Shown here: positions 17,179-25,779 of the stretch, in pieces
How the letters are laid out: every line of letters begins with the position of its first letter
Position numbering within the stretch: the stretch's first letter is position 1
Assembly (NCBI RefSeq): GCF_000155675.2
Contig: NC_020911.1
Span: forward strand, 4,020,501 to 4,084,500
Direction: 5' to 3'
Source of the DNA: Octadecabacter antarcticus 307
GTDB lineage: Bacteria; Pseudomonadota; Alphaproteobacteria; Rhodobacterales; Rhodobacteraceae
Length of the DNA: 64,000 nucleotides
Position numbers and translations under genes: made by a program
Notes under the pieces: generated by a model
Databases searched by the model: none
What the model was told of the DNA's origin: nothing
What the model saw: the letters and a program-made list of their open reading frames with translations, nothing else

Positions 17179-17965
17179 GGAACTGGCGGATAAGATCCGC
17201 GCGATTGCGGGCCCCGCACCCGTTTCAATTGGCCTGATCCTTGGGTCGGGTCTGGGGCATCTGGCGGGTGCTGTCGAAGGCGTTGCAATTCCTTATGATG
17301 AGCTTGAGGGATTTCCTCATGCGGGCGTCAGCGGCCACAATCCCAACCTGGTGATTGGCACCCTTGAAGGCGTGCGGGTCGCTGTGTTTGGCGGGCGGGC
17401 ACATTATTACGAGTCAGGTCGCGGCGATGCGATGCGCCTGCCCCTCGAAGTGCTCAAGGCCCTTGGCGGGCACACAATGATTGCCACCAACGCTGCGGGA
17501 TCGATGGTGCCAGACATGCCCACGGGGTCGATTATGTGCTTGTCCGATCACATCAATTTTAGCGGGCTGAATCCGTTGATCGGGGAACAAACCGACGCGC
17601 GGTTCGTACCGATGAAGGATTGTTATGATCCTGCCATGCGCGAGGTCCTGACCCGTGCTGCCTTGGACGTGAAAATCGAAATGCATAGCGGTGTCTATGC
17701 ATGGTATTCTGGTCCGTCATTCGAAACCGTGGCCGAAATCAACGCGATCCGCATGCTTGGCGCAGACGCGGTCGGCATGTCCACCGTGCCCGAAGTGATC
17801 TTGGGGCGTTTCCTTGACCTGCGCTGCGCCGCCATTTCAACCATCACCAACATGGCCGCAGGAATGAGTGACGAATCCATCAGCCATGAACACACCAAGG
17901 CCATGGCCCCTCTGGGGGCTGCGAAGCTTGAAAAAGTGCTGCGGGCGGCGCTACCACGTCTCTAG
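17162..17965 (+). CDS. purine nucleoside phosphorylase (PNP/XapA type)
   Basis: A 267-residue phosphorylase of the trimeric PNP class, which splits purine nucleosides with phosphate into base and ribose-1-phosphate. Seen are LILGSGLGHLAG (phosphate loop), GRAHYYESG (His for catalysis), ATNAAGSM, and GADAVGMSTVPEVILGR. Being the last gene of the transporter operon, it would process the imported nucleosides directly. A second, unrelated class of phosphorylase (DeoD) is encoded at 30498. Confidence 0.93.
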   Translation: MSRNAEELADKIRAIAGPAPVSIGLILGSGLGHLAGAVEGVAIPYDELEGFPHAGVSGHNPNLVIGTLEGVRVAVFGGRAHYYESGRGDAMRLPLEVLKALGGHTMIATNAAGSMVPDMPTGSIMCLSDHINFSGLNPLIGEQTDARFVPMKDCYDPAMREVLTRAALDVKIEMHSGVYAWYSGPSFETVAEINAIRMLGADAVGMSTVPEVILGRFLDLRCAAISTITNMAAGMSDESISHEHTKAMAPLGAAKLEKVLRAALPRL

Positions 17966-18059
17966 AACTGGCGATTCTCACTGAGTGAGACATCTGGTCT
18001 TATAATCGTAGCGTATTTGGTCGTTGAACAGGGTACCGTTGCAGGCGTAAGGAAGGCCT

Positions 18060-18977
18060 ATGCAAATCTACTTGCCCATCGCGGAAGTGTCAGTGAACGC
18101 TTTTTTGCTGCTTGGATTAGGCGGTATTGTCGGGATTCTGTCCGGCATGTTCGGTGTGGGCGGCGGTTTTTTAATGACGCCGCTGCTGTTTTTTATTGGC
18201 ATCCCACCCGCTGTGGCCGTGGCAACAGAAGCTGTGCAGATCGTTGCATCGTCTTTTTCAGGCGTCCTTGCGCACCTCAGACGGAAAACAGTTGATCTGA
18301 GGATGGGGACAGTGCTGCTGATTGGCGGCCTTATCGGCGCAGCCATCGGCGTTGTTTTATTCAACTATCTCAAGTCATTAGGTCAAGTCGATCTGCTGGT
18401 TAGGCTTTGCTATGTTGTATTCTTGGGCATCATTGGCGGGCTCATGTTCATTGAATCTTGGCGCGCAATCCGACGGTCCAAAATTGTCGGTGCGCGCCCG
18501 GTGCGGCGCAAGCACGGGCTGGTCCATGCCCTGCCGCTGAAGATGAAATTCCGCGTGTCCGGTTTGTATATTTCCGTGATCCCCCCTCTGATCATCGGCC
18601 TATGTGTTGGTATTCTGGCGGCCATCATGGGTGTCGGTGGTGGCTTCATTATGGTGCCCGCAATGATATATCTGCTGGGCATGCCCACCAAAGTGGTTAT
18701 CGGAACGTCATTATTCCAGATTATTTTTGTCACCGCGTTCACCACAATGCTGCATGCCACGACAAACTTCACAGTCGATATTGTGCTCGCGGTTTTGCTG
18801 TTGATTGGCGGCGTGATTGGGGCGCAGGTCGGCACCCGTATCGGTGTAAAAATGAAGGCTGAGAACCTGCGCATTCTGTTGGCGATGATGGTGTTGGTGG
18901 TCTGCGGCAAACTCGCATTTGATCTACTTGTGATGCCGTCCGAGCTTTATTCTATCGGCGTTGCGGGGGGGCACTGA
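18060..18977 (+). CDS. TauE/SafE-family membrane exporter
   Basis: A 305-residue protein with roughly eight hydrophobic segments arranged as two repeats: GIVGILSGMFGVGGGFLMTP (about 22-41) and GILAAIMGVGGGFIMVPAMI (about 183-202). The family transports sulfite or organosulfur anions. A clear AAGGAAGG precedes the ATG. It overlaps the downstream TIGR02186 gene by one base; the pairing recurs in alphaproteobacteria. Confidence 0.9.
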   Translation: MQIYLPIAEVSVNAFLLLGLGGIVGILSGMFGVGGGFLMTPLLFFIGIPPAVAVATEAVQIVASSFSGVLAHLRRKTVDLRMGTVLLIGGLIGAAIGVVLFNYLKSLGQVDLLVRLCYVVFLGIIGGLMFIESWRAIRRSKIVGARPVRRKHGLVHALPLKMKFRVSGLYISVIPPLIIGLCVGILAAIMGVGGGFIMVPAMIYLLGMPTKVVIGTSLFQIIFVTAFTTMLHATTNFTVDIVLAVLLLIGGVIGAQVGTRIGVKMKAENLRILLAMMVLVVCGKLAFDLLVMPSELYSIGVAGGH

Positions 18978-19732
18978 TGCTACGAATGATCGCTGCCCTT
19001 TTTCTGCTGGTCACCCCGCTTGGTGCTGAAGAAATTGTGCTGGGACTCAGCCGCGATGAGGTCGCGATCACCGCGAATTTCAACGGCTCGGAAGTGATGA
19101 TTTTTGGGGCGATCAAACGCGACGCGCCCGCCCCAGAGGGTGGCCCGCTTGAGGTGATCATCACACTGGCCGGCCCTTTGGAACCCGTGCTCGTGCGCCG
19201 CAAAGAACGCATCTTGGGCATCTGGGTGAACACCGACGCTGTTGAGGTCGATGCAGCGCCGTCGTTCTACGCTGTTGCCACATCCTCGCCGATGCGCGAC
19301 GTGCTGACATCGGTCGAAGACCTGCGTTACGGTATATCAATCCCCCGCGTCATCCGCTCAGTTGGGGCGCCTGACACCGTGCAAAACTCAGAAACATTTA
19401 CCGAAGCTTTGATCCGAATTCGCGCAGGTTCGCAGTTATATCAAATCCTCGACAGCGAGGTCGACATCGAGGAAGAGACGCTTTTTCGCGGCCAGATCAC
19501 ACTGCCCGCAGCGTTAACCGAAGGCGAATATACCGCCCATATCTATATCACCCGCGATGGCGTTGTGATTGATGATTATGTGACAGGTATTGCGGTTTAT
19601 AAAGCCGGTTTAGAACGCTGGCTTTATGAGATGTCACGCAATCAGCCGTTCCTTTACGGTCTGATGTCGCTGGCGATTGCGATCTCTGCCGGATGGTTGG
19701 CCTCCGCCGCGTTTCGCATTTTTCTTCGTTAG
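18977..19732 (+). CDS. TIGR02186-family membrane-anchored protein
   Basis: A 251-residue protein with a cleavable signal (MLRMIAALFLLVTPLGAEE), a large periplasmic beta-rich region (IVLGLSRDEVAITANFNGSE onward) and a C-terminal membrane helix (LMSLAIAISAGWLASAAF). It is translationally coupled to the TauE/SafE exporter, so it likely acts as its periplasmic partner. Molecular function is not known. Confidence 0.85.
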   Translation: MLRMIAALFLLVTPLGAEEIVLGLSRDEVAITANFNGSEVMIFGAIKRDAPAPEGGPLEVIITLAGPLEPVLVRRKERILGIWVNTDAVEVDAAPSFYAVATSSPMRDVLTSVEDLRYGISIPRVIRSVGAPDTVQNSETFTEALIRIRAGSQLYQILDSEVDIEEETLFRGQITLPAALTEGEYTAHIYITRDGVVIDDYVTGIAVYKAGLERWLYEMSRNQPFLYGLMSLAIAISAGWLASAAFRIFLR

Positions 19733-19780
19733 GCAGAGTTTCCTCGAAACTCTTTTCTCAAATTCCCAGTGAAAAATTGT

Positions 19781-20517
19781 TTAGCCTCGTGCAACAAACG
19801 GCATTTTCGTCGCCATAATGGTTTGGAATAACGTATTCGCGTGCAGGGGCAGGTTCACCATGTTCCAGACCGCATGCGAAACGTGACTGACTTCCATGGA
19901 TGGTGGTGCAGTTAGGCCTGTCGCGACAGCATCTTGGATAATGCCGTTCAGCAGGTCGGCTTTGCGGATTACCAATATTGATCTGGCTGGCAGCGATATT
20001 GAACGCACCGCCGTCGAGCGCGAGGGTTTTTGTCAGCCCCGTGATGCCATGCTTGGTGGTTGTATATGTCACCGCACACTCGCGCGGGGCGCGGGGGGCG
20101 GGCAGGGATTGACCCATTGTTGATGATCCGACCACCCTGTGGGTCCTGCGCGCGCATCGCCCCGAACGCGGCACGCGCGCACAAGAACATGCCCGTCAAA
20201 TTGACGTTTATGGCCCGCAACCGATCATCGACGCTGACCTCTTCAATCGGCGCAGCGGGGGTAAAAATGCCCGCATTGTTGAAAAGCGTATCAAGGCGCC
20301 CAGTTTGTTGAACGAACGTGTCAAACGCCCGTGTGACAGCACCTGAATCGGTGACATCACGGGGCAAAACATAAGCATGCGGATTACCGTTCGCGACAGC
20401 GTCTAACGCATCGATCCGTCGCGCAATCAGGCCAACGGTCCAACCGCCATGCAAGGATTTTTCTGCCACCGCACGGCCAATCCCGCTGCTGGCACCGGTT
20501 ACGATGATGGTGCTCAA
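19781..20517 (-). pseudogene. short-chain dehydrogenase/reductase with frameshifts
   Basis: The N-terminus is intact (MSTIIVTGASSGIGRAVAEK, the TGxxxGIG nucleotide motif, and LFNNAG). After RIINNGSI the frame shifts at a G-rich run near 20090-20110, then the catalytic segment YTTTKHGITGLTKTLALDGG (YxxxK) follows in a second frame. A second shift near 19975 leads to DLLNGIIQDAV and the end VARG. Two indels make a full product impossible. Its start overlaps the helicase stop by four bases. Confidence 0.85.
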
Positions 20518-22058
20518 ATCTCATCCTCCAGCTGCGGCGCGGTCAGTTCCAATGGCACGGGGGCCACGATCAAGTCATCTGTTCGCAGCGTCCCAGACGG
20601 CCGCGCAAGGCGGTTGCGCACGACCCAACACAGTCGGTTTTCTGCCCGCGTGATCGCAACATACGCAAGGCGTTTCCAGAGCGGCTGGCCCGCCTCAATC
20701 CGTCCCATCCGCGACGCGGCATAGATGTCGGGCGCAAAGACCTGAACCGTGTCCCATTGCGACCCTTGCGCCTTATGGATTGTCACCGCCGCGCCGTGCA
20801 AGAACGTCGCCCCCATGCGCGCAGCAAAGGGAATGAACGGTTCCTCGTCACCTTCAAGTTCGATCTTGACGATGGACGCAGCGCTGACCTGTGGGTCTTC
20901 GGCACCCATGACATGAAGGCGAGAAAACCCAGGCTTGCGACCTGGTCCGAGGTAGATAACTTGAGCGCCTTTGATTAGCCCGCGCGCCTCAAGATCGAGA
21001 CGTTTTTTGCGATGCTTGGCGGGCAGTTCGATGCCGTCACAGACAAGCGGTTCTCCCTCGAGGAGTTCATCCACGGGCGCACCAAACGCATTGCGAAAGG
21101 CGTGGATCAGTTTGATACGCGTGGCGTTGCGCCAGACGAGACAAGGTGAACGCGCCATGAGGTCGCTTTCCACCCGTTGTGCCATGACGACACGGTCATC
21201 TTTTTGCGCCGCCTCAGCCACAAGTTGTTCAAACGCATAAAAATCAATCTGCGGGTCCGCCAGCGCATGGGCCAGATCGAGGATCGGGTTATCGGCGGTT
21301 TGACGGTGGACGCGGGACAGGATCAATTGACGGGCTTCGGGGAGCTGCTCGAACACCATTTTGCCACCCTCAGCCTTGACGGGGGGCAACTGCGCAGGAT
21401 CACCAAACAACACCAACGTTGGAAAGATGTCCTGCAAATCCTCAAATTGTTTCGCGTCAAGCATGGAGCTTTCATCAACAAACCCGATGTCCAGCGGGTC
21501 CTCACGGCGTTTCCATCCAGTGATAAAATCCGACCCGCGTAGACCGGCCGCGGCAAGCGCTGCAGGGACTGATGAATTCACCTGATAGGACGCAAATGCG
21601 CGATCCAGCGCCACTTCGGTCAGACCCTCAATCGCAGGTTTTTCACCATTGCCTGCAAGCCATTCAGCGATCTTTTCGTATTCGGGATCATACATCGGCG
21701 TGTATAAAATCCGGTGGATCGTCGTGGCGGGAACACCGCGATTTCGCAGCACACTCGCCGCTTTGTTGGTGGGTGCGAGAATGGCAAGCGTGCGCCGATC
21801 ACGGCGTTTTTTGCCTTCGTAGTCGCCTGACACGATATCAACGCCCGCTTCGCGCATCGCGCGGAACAGTTCAGCCAACAGCAGCGTTTTACCGCTGCCT
21901 GCCTTGCCCAAAACGGCCAATACGGACCGCAACGGTTGTTCTTTCAGCGGCAGTGTCGTGCCGGCCAACATATTAACGCCCGCCTTACCCAAAAGGTCGG
22001 ACACGGCATCCCAGGCTTCGGCCTGATCGTCGGAGAGTGTGAGGGCAGTTTGAACCAT
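20514..22058 (-). CDS. RecD-like ATP-dependent DNA helicase (AAA domain)
   Basis: A 514-residue superfamily 1 helicase-type ATPase. Motifs in order: Walker A GKAGSGKT (about 51-58), motif Ia APTNKAASVL, Walker B variant GFVDESSMLD, motif III GDPAQLPPV, and the C-terminal UvrD-like block TIHKAQGSQWDTV followed by YVAITRAENRL. It resembles RecD/Dda-like enzymes rather than full RecBCD subunits. It lies 39 bases after luxI on the same strand. A DNA repair role is inferred from the family. Confidence 0.88.
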   Translation of the reverse strand: MVQTALTLSDDQAEAWDAVSDLLGKAGVNMLAGTTLPLKEQPLRSVLAVLGKAGSGKTLLLAELFRAMREAGVDIVSGDYEGKKRRDRRTLAILAPTNKAASVLRNRGVPATTIHRILYTPMYDPEYEKIAEWLAGNGEKPAIEGLTEVALDRAFASYQVNSSVPAALAAAGLRGSDFITGWKRREDPLDIGFVDESSMLDAKQFEDLQDIFPTLVLFGDPAQLPPVKAEGGKMVFEQLPEARQLILSRVHRQTADNPILDLAHALADPQIDFYAFEQLVAEAAQKDDRVVMAQRVESDLMARSPCLVWRNATRIKLIHAFRNAFGAPVDELLEGEPLVCDGIELPAKHRKKRLDLEARGLIKGAQVIYLGPGRKPGFSRLHVMGAEDPQVSAASIVKIELEGDEEPFIPFAARMGATFLHGAAVTIHKAQGSQWDTVQVFAPDIYAASRMGRIEAGQPLWKRLAYVAITRAENRLCWVVRNRLARPSGTLRTDDLIVAPVPLELTAPQLEDEI

Positions 22059-22097
22059 AGCGCGACCTTACCCACGCCACGCTTGAGGGGCCAGACG

Positions 22098-22736
22098 TTA
22101 CGCCGCGCGTGCCAGCATTTTCTCAGGCTTTTCGCCAAACGCGCGGGCGTACCAGTGATGCGACAGCGCCGATGACAGCCCCGCCCGCCACAGGACTTTG
22201 ACGCGATCGGACGGGTTATAAGTCCACAAGCCGACACTAATCTTGTCGCGCCCCGTTTCACTGCTGCCCAAAACAGTGGGCGACGATACGACACGACGGT
22301 AGATGCGCACCATGCGGGCATCAAATACGCCAACAAATTGCGTCACCCCAAATCCGCGCATGACTTCGCCACCCCCAAGCATCAGAGCCGCAGCGATACG
22401 GCTGTTCGCGTTCGGAGCAAGACAGAACCGGGTACTTTCCCAGATTAACGGACTTCGAATGGCGGCTCCATCGGACAGGTCCGCAAAGTGATCATTGACC
22501 ATCGTCGGCCCCGTCGTCGGCAGAAACCGCATTGACCCACCGTGGCGGCCATCGGGACGCTGCCAGATAACGTAAAGCGGGTCCTCACCGTCATATTCAT
22601 CACGCTCATGCCCCTGTGCGTCTACGCTTACGTCCCAGCCGAGGCGGTCCCGAAACTGAACGCCGCGATCGCGAAACATCGTATCCGCCAGTACAGGGTG
22701 GTCGTGCAGATTTGATCCGTAAATATAGCGCAGCAT
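22098..22736 (-). CDS. luxI: LuxI-type acyl-homoserine lactone synthase
   Basis: The 212-residue enzyme makes an N-acyl-homoserine lactone signal from S-adenosylmethionine and acyl carrier. Conserved residues are visible: Arg near 24 (FRDRGVQF), Trp34 (LGWDV), acidic pair D46/D49 (RDEYDGEDPLYVI), Arg70 in GGSMRFLPTTGP, and Glu100/Arg103 in WESTRFCL. I chose the ATG at 22736 because a GGAGG lies just before it and the family begins MLRYIYG-like. An upstream extension would run into luxR. The Shine-Dalgarno is held in a hairpin. Confidence 0.93.
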   Translation of the reverse strand: MLRYIYGSNLHDHPVLADTMFRDRGVQFRDRLGWDVSVDAQGHERDEYDGEDPLYVIWQRPDGRHGGSMRFLPTTGPTMVNDHFADLSDGAAIRSPLIWESTRFCLAPNANSRIAAALMLGGGEVMRGFGVTQFVGVFDARMVRIYRRVVSSPTVLGSSETGRDKISVGLWTYNPSDRVKVLWRAGLSSALSHHWYARAFGEKPEKMLARAA

Positions 22737-22740
22737 GTGG

Positions 22741-22761
22741 CCTCCATCCGCTGAATGGAGG
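22741..22761 (-). promoter_or_regulatory. hairpin sequestering the luxI ribosome-binding site
   Basis: On the coding strand CCTCCAT, a 7-base loop (TCAGCGG) and ATGGAGG form a perfect 7-bp stem. The right arm contains the GGAGG Shine-Dalgarno that sits four bases before the luxI ATG. Folding would block translation initiation. Confidence 0.6.
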
Positions 22762-22818
22762 AACCCTAGTGTCTGGGCGGTTAATGCGTGGTTTGGTGGG
22801 TGTCCGGTGGGTGTTGCG

Positions 22819-23589
22819 TTATTCGGCGGCTTGCGCGCGGCCCGGCCAGCCGCCACGGGCCGCCCGCGCCGCGCCGCCCATAACTATCAGGCCCTCTGAA
22901 ACGGCCCGCGCGACTGCATGCATAGTGTTTGACGCCCCAAGCTTAAAACGCGCGCTTTCGACGTAAGCCCGCAGCGTGTGTTCAGAGATCGTTAATGTTT
23001 GTGCCACCTGAGAGCGCGAATAGCCCATGGCAAGGTAGGTCAGCACATCAATTTCGCGCCCCGACAGCGGTTTGACAGGATCGGGCATGCGCTTCGTCTC
23101 AACCTCAAGCGCTTTTTGATTAAACGAATGGGCGCATAAGATGAGATCACGGCGGTTGCTTTCAGTAAAAGCCGCCCAGTCTGTGTCATCGGTATTATTT
23201 GACAGCGAAAAAAGCGCGAATTGCCCACTTGGGCCGCGGATCGGGATGGAATAACCTTGATTTCCGACACCCGCTTGCATTGCTTCGGCGCGAAACGCGA
23301 CGGCGGCTTTACTTGACCAATCAAGCGCCTTCCAATCGACGGGATGGAACTGCTTAAAGCAGCCGATGATCACCGGATCGATGCGCAGATAGTCCTTTTG
23401 AACATAATGTTGAACCCAAGAGAGCGGGTAGGTTCCGCAACCGTATTGTTCACCGTCCGCAGACACCCAATGATACACCATATGCGCGACGCCATAATGG
23501 TCGCGTAGCCGGACGATCGTGTCCTGAAGCGCGCTAAGTTCAGTGGCCTGATCGAGTGTCACCAAAAGATGACGCAGATTGGCTTGCAT
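22819..23589 (-). CDS. luxR: LuxR-type quorum-sensing transcription regulator
   Basis: A 256-residue regulator with an N-terminal autoinducer-binding domain (about 20-165; YPLSWVQHYVQKDYLRIDPV holds the conserved Tyr, Trp and Asp positions) and a C-terminal GerE-type helix-turn-helix (174-236; LSGREIDVLTYLAMGYS, SEHTLRAYVESARFKLGASN). It lies directly upstream of luxI in the same direction, the usual cognate pairing. The start overlaps the end of a 69-residue gene by 50 bases. Confidence 0.93.
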   Translation of the reverse strand: MQANLRHLLVTLDQATELSALQDTIVRLRDHYGVAHMVYHWVSADGEQYGCGTYPLSWVQHYVQKDYLRIDPVIIGCFKQFHPVDWKALDWSSKAAVAFRAEAMQAGVGNQGYSIPIRGPSGQFALFSLSNNTDDTDWAAFTESNRRDLILCAHSFNQKALEVETKRMPDPVKPLSGREIDVLTYLAMGYSRSQVAQTLTISEHTLRAYVESARFKLGASNTMHAVARAVSEGLIVMGGAARAARGGWPGRAQAAE

Positions 23590-23749
23590 CTACATTCGCC
23601 GCGTGCGGCGCCCCCTCAGCCATCGATGCAACTTCTGCCTGCGCAACCGTCGAGGTCACATCTAACTGGTGTGCCAGCAGAGGTAACCCGTTCTGGTCAG
23701 CAAATGCGCGTAGGTCAGCGATAACGTCGATGATCCATTTCTGTCCCAT
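23540..23749 (-). CDS. small conserved protein upstream of luxR
   Basis: A 69-residue protein starting MGQKWIIDVIADLRAFADQN, predicted helical (LPLLAHQLDVTSTVAQAEVA) with a polar tail. To my recollection similar short proteins (WIIDVLADL start) sit before luxR-type genes in other Rhodobacteraceae. It overlaps luxR by 50 bases in another frame, implying translational coupling. Function unknown; a partner or modulator of the regulator is possible. Confidence 0.7.
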   Translation of the reverse strand: MGQKWIIDVIADLRAFADQNGLPLLAHQLDVTSTVAQAEVASMAEGAPHAANVDASQSASSFGDTRSGH

Positions 23750-23883
23750 GTAATACTCTCTGTGTGATGTGTTAACGAGTGGTTAAGATTGAGTATACAA
23801 CCGAACGGATTAACAATTCACCCTACTGAAACGGCCCCGCCATTAATGGGGAGGACCAGATTAGGTAATATATTGGAAACAAT

Positions 23884-23915
23884 GAGGGCCGCGCAGCGAA
23901 TTGCTGGCAGCCCTC
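23884..23915 (-). terminator. probable terminator after ccr
   Basis: On the minus strand GAGGGC pairs with GCCCTC, with an inner CAGC/GCTG stem, followed by ATTGTTT. It lies about 30 bases past the ccr stop. Confidence 0.55.
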
Positions 23916-23944
23916 GTTTAGAATCACTTAGGACACCAAGCGGG

Positions 23945-25228
23945 TCAGCCCTTCGCGGCGATCACATCTTCAAGCGTGCGCAGTCCCGTTCTGGGCGACT
24001 GAACAAGCACCGACATATTGCCGGGTTTATGTTCATTGCGCAGCATTTTGGTATGCGCGTCTGGCAGTTGATCCCAAGGGAACACTTCTGACATACAAGG
24101 GTCCAATCGGCGTTCAACCATCAGATTGTTCGCCGATGATGCCTGCTTGAGGTGGGCAAAGTGACTACCTTGGATGCGTTTTTGGTGCATCCAAAGGTAT
24201 CGCACGTCGAACGTGCAATTAAAGCCCGTGGTGCCCGCGCAAATCACGACCATACCGCCCTTTTTGCAGATTAATGTCGACACTGGGAACGTCGCCTCGC
24301 CAGGGTGTTCAAACACCATATCGACGTTGTTGCCTTTGCCGGTAATGTCCCAGATCGCTTTGCCGAATTTGCGCGCCTCTTTGAACCATGTCGCATATTC
24401 CGGCGTGTTGACGGTGGGCATTTGGCCCCAACAGTCAAAATCCTTGCGGTTGATGACGCCCTTGGCACCCAGACCCATCACAAAATCGCGTTTGTCTTCG
24501 TCTGAAATCACGCCAATTGCGTTGGCCCCCGCCGTGTTGATCAACTGGATCGCATAGGACCCCAGACCACCCGACGCGCCCCAAACCAGAACGTTCTGGC
24601 CAGGTTTCAAATCATGGGGTTCATGGCCGAACAACATACGATACGCGGTGGCCAGAGTCAGGGTGTAACACGCACTTTCTTCCCATGTTAGATGCTGCGG
24701 GCGCGGCATTAACTGCTGTGCTTGTACGCGGGTAAACTGGGCAAAACTGCCGTCGGCAGTCTCGTACCCCCAAATCCGCTGGGTGGTCGAAAACATCGGA
24801 TCGCCGCCATTGCATTCTTCATCGTCACCGTCGTCTTGGTTACAATGGACCACGACCTCGTCGCCGACTTTCCAGCGCTTGACCTTATCACCTACGGCCC
24901 AGACGATCCCAGCCGCATCGGACCCGACGATCTGGTAGTCATTGTCGTTACTATCAAAGAAGCTGATCGGCTTGCCCAAACCTGCCCACACACCGTTATA
25001 GTTCACGCCAGCTGCCATTACCATGATCAGAACCTCGCCTGAATCCAGTGTTGGCGTATCCACGATCTCAAGTTGGAATGCTTCATTGGGCTCGCCGTGC
25101 CGGTCCTGACGGATCGCCCATGCGTGCATCTGCTTTGGTACGTGGCCCATCGGGGGCACTTCGCCCATGCCGTAAAGGTCTTTTTTCTCAGCTTCGTAGG
25201 TGAAGGCTGCGTTTTGGTCGAGCGCCAT
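23945..25228 (-). CDS. ccr: crotonyl-CoA carboxylase/reductase
   Basis: This enzyme reductively carboxylates crotonyl-CoA to ethylmalonyl-CoA with NADPH and CO2, the defining step of the ethylmalonyl-CoA pathway for acetyl-CoA assimilation. The 427-residue protein is a medium-chain dehydrogenase/reductase: GEVLIMVMAAGVNYNGVWAG, the nucleotide loop VWGASGGLGSYAIQL, and the family-specific HPGEATFPVSTLICKKGGMV and QKRIQGSHFAHL. The start MALDQNAAFTYEAEKKDLYG matches relatives. Ethylmalonyl-CoA mutase lies a few genes away at 27311. Confidence 0.96.
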   Translation of the reverse strand: MALDQNAAFTYEAEKKDLYGMGEVPPMGHVPKQMHAWAIRQDRHGEPNEAFQLEIVDTPTLDSGEVLIMVMAAGVNYNGVWAGLGKPISFFDSNDNDYQIVGSDAAGIVWAVGDKVKRWKVGDEVVVHCNQDDGDDEECNGGDPMFSTTQRIWGYETADGSFAQFTRVQAQQLMPRPQHLTWEESACYTLTLATAYRMLFGHEPHDLKPGQNVLVWGASGGLGSYAIQLINTAGANAIGVISDEDKRDFVMGLGAKGVINRKDFDCWGQMPTVNTPEYATWFKEARKFGKAIWDITGKGNNVDMVFEHPGEATFPVSTLICKKGGMVVICAGTTGFNCTFDVRYLWMHQKRIQGSHFAHLKQASSANNLMVERRLDPCMSEVFPWDQLPDAHTKMLRNEHKPGNMSVLVQSPRTGLRTLEDVIAAKG

Positions 25229-25372
25229 GTCCGTCTCCATCAGATCATTCGTTATTCGTGCCGCGCCGCAGAATCGACGTGCTCTGATGGAGTAATAATC
25301 GCTACTTGGGTAACTTTGCAACTATACAGGGGTCTTTTTTGTAATTTTATGTCTGCTGCGTTGCAGCGTAAC

Positions 25373-25732
25373 TTACGGGAAAGAGACTCTTGAAACCGCG
25401 CAAACGTTGATGTTGTTCTTTATGATGGATGTTCCGTCTTGGAATTCGGCTTTCATGTCGAAGTTACAAATGGTGCGTCCATCAGAGAAATCGACGTTCA
25501 GTGACCGGCCGGCTGACAAGGTGTTGGACCCAAGAATATCCTCTTCCCAGCTATTCACGTTCACAGGTGATCCGTAGAAACGCCAGATCGTACGGCCTGT
25601 GTTGTTCATAATAAGAACGTTCTTATTGGCTGATATTACAGTCGTCGTGGTGGTTGTGGGCACGGGTTCACATGCTGCCAACGTGGTTGCTGCAATGGCC
25701 GCGAATGCATGTGATTTAAATTGAAACGTCAT
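25373..25732 (-). CDS. small putative lipoprotein
   Basis: A 119-residue protein with a signal peptide ending in a lipobox-like LAAC (about residues 18-21), then a short Thr-rich linker (VPTTTTTTV) and a compact domain with IMNNTGRTIWRFYGSPVN, a WEEDILG turn and a C-terminal NINVCAVSRV. The pattern of a Trp/Phe-rich strand followed by DFSDGRTICNFD is seen in small secreted proteins of marine bacteria. No function assigned. Confidence 0.65.
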   Translation of the reverse strand: MTFQFKSHAFAAIAATTLAACEPVPTTTTTTVISANKNVLIMNNTGRTIWRFYGSPVNVNSWEEDILGSNTLSAGRSLNVDFSDGRTICNFDMKAEFQDGTSIIKNNINVCAVSRVSFP

Positions 25733-25779
25733 AGGATTCCCTCATAAAAAATTTATTGTGACAAAATCCTACTGATCGG

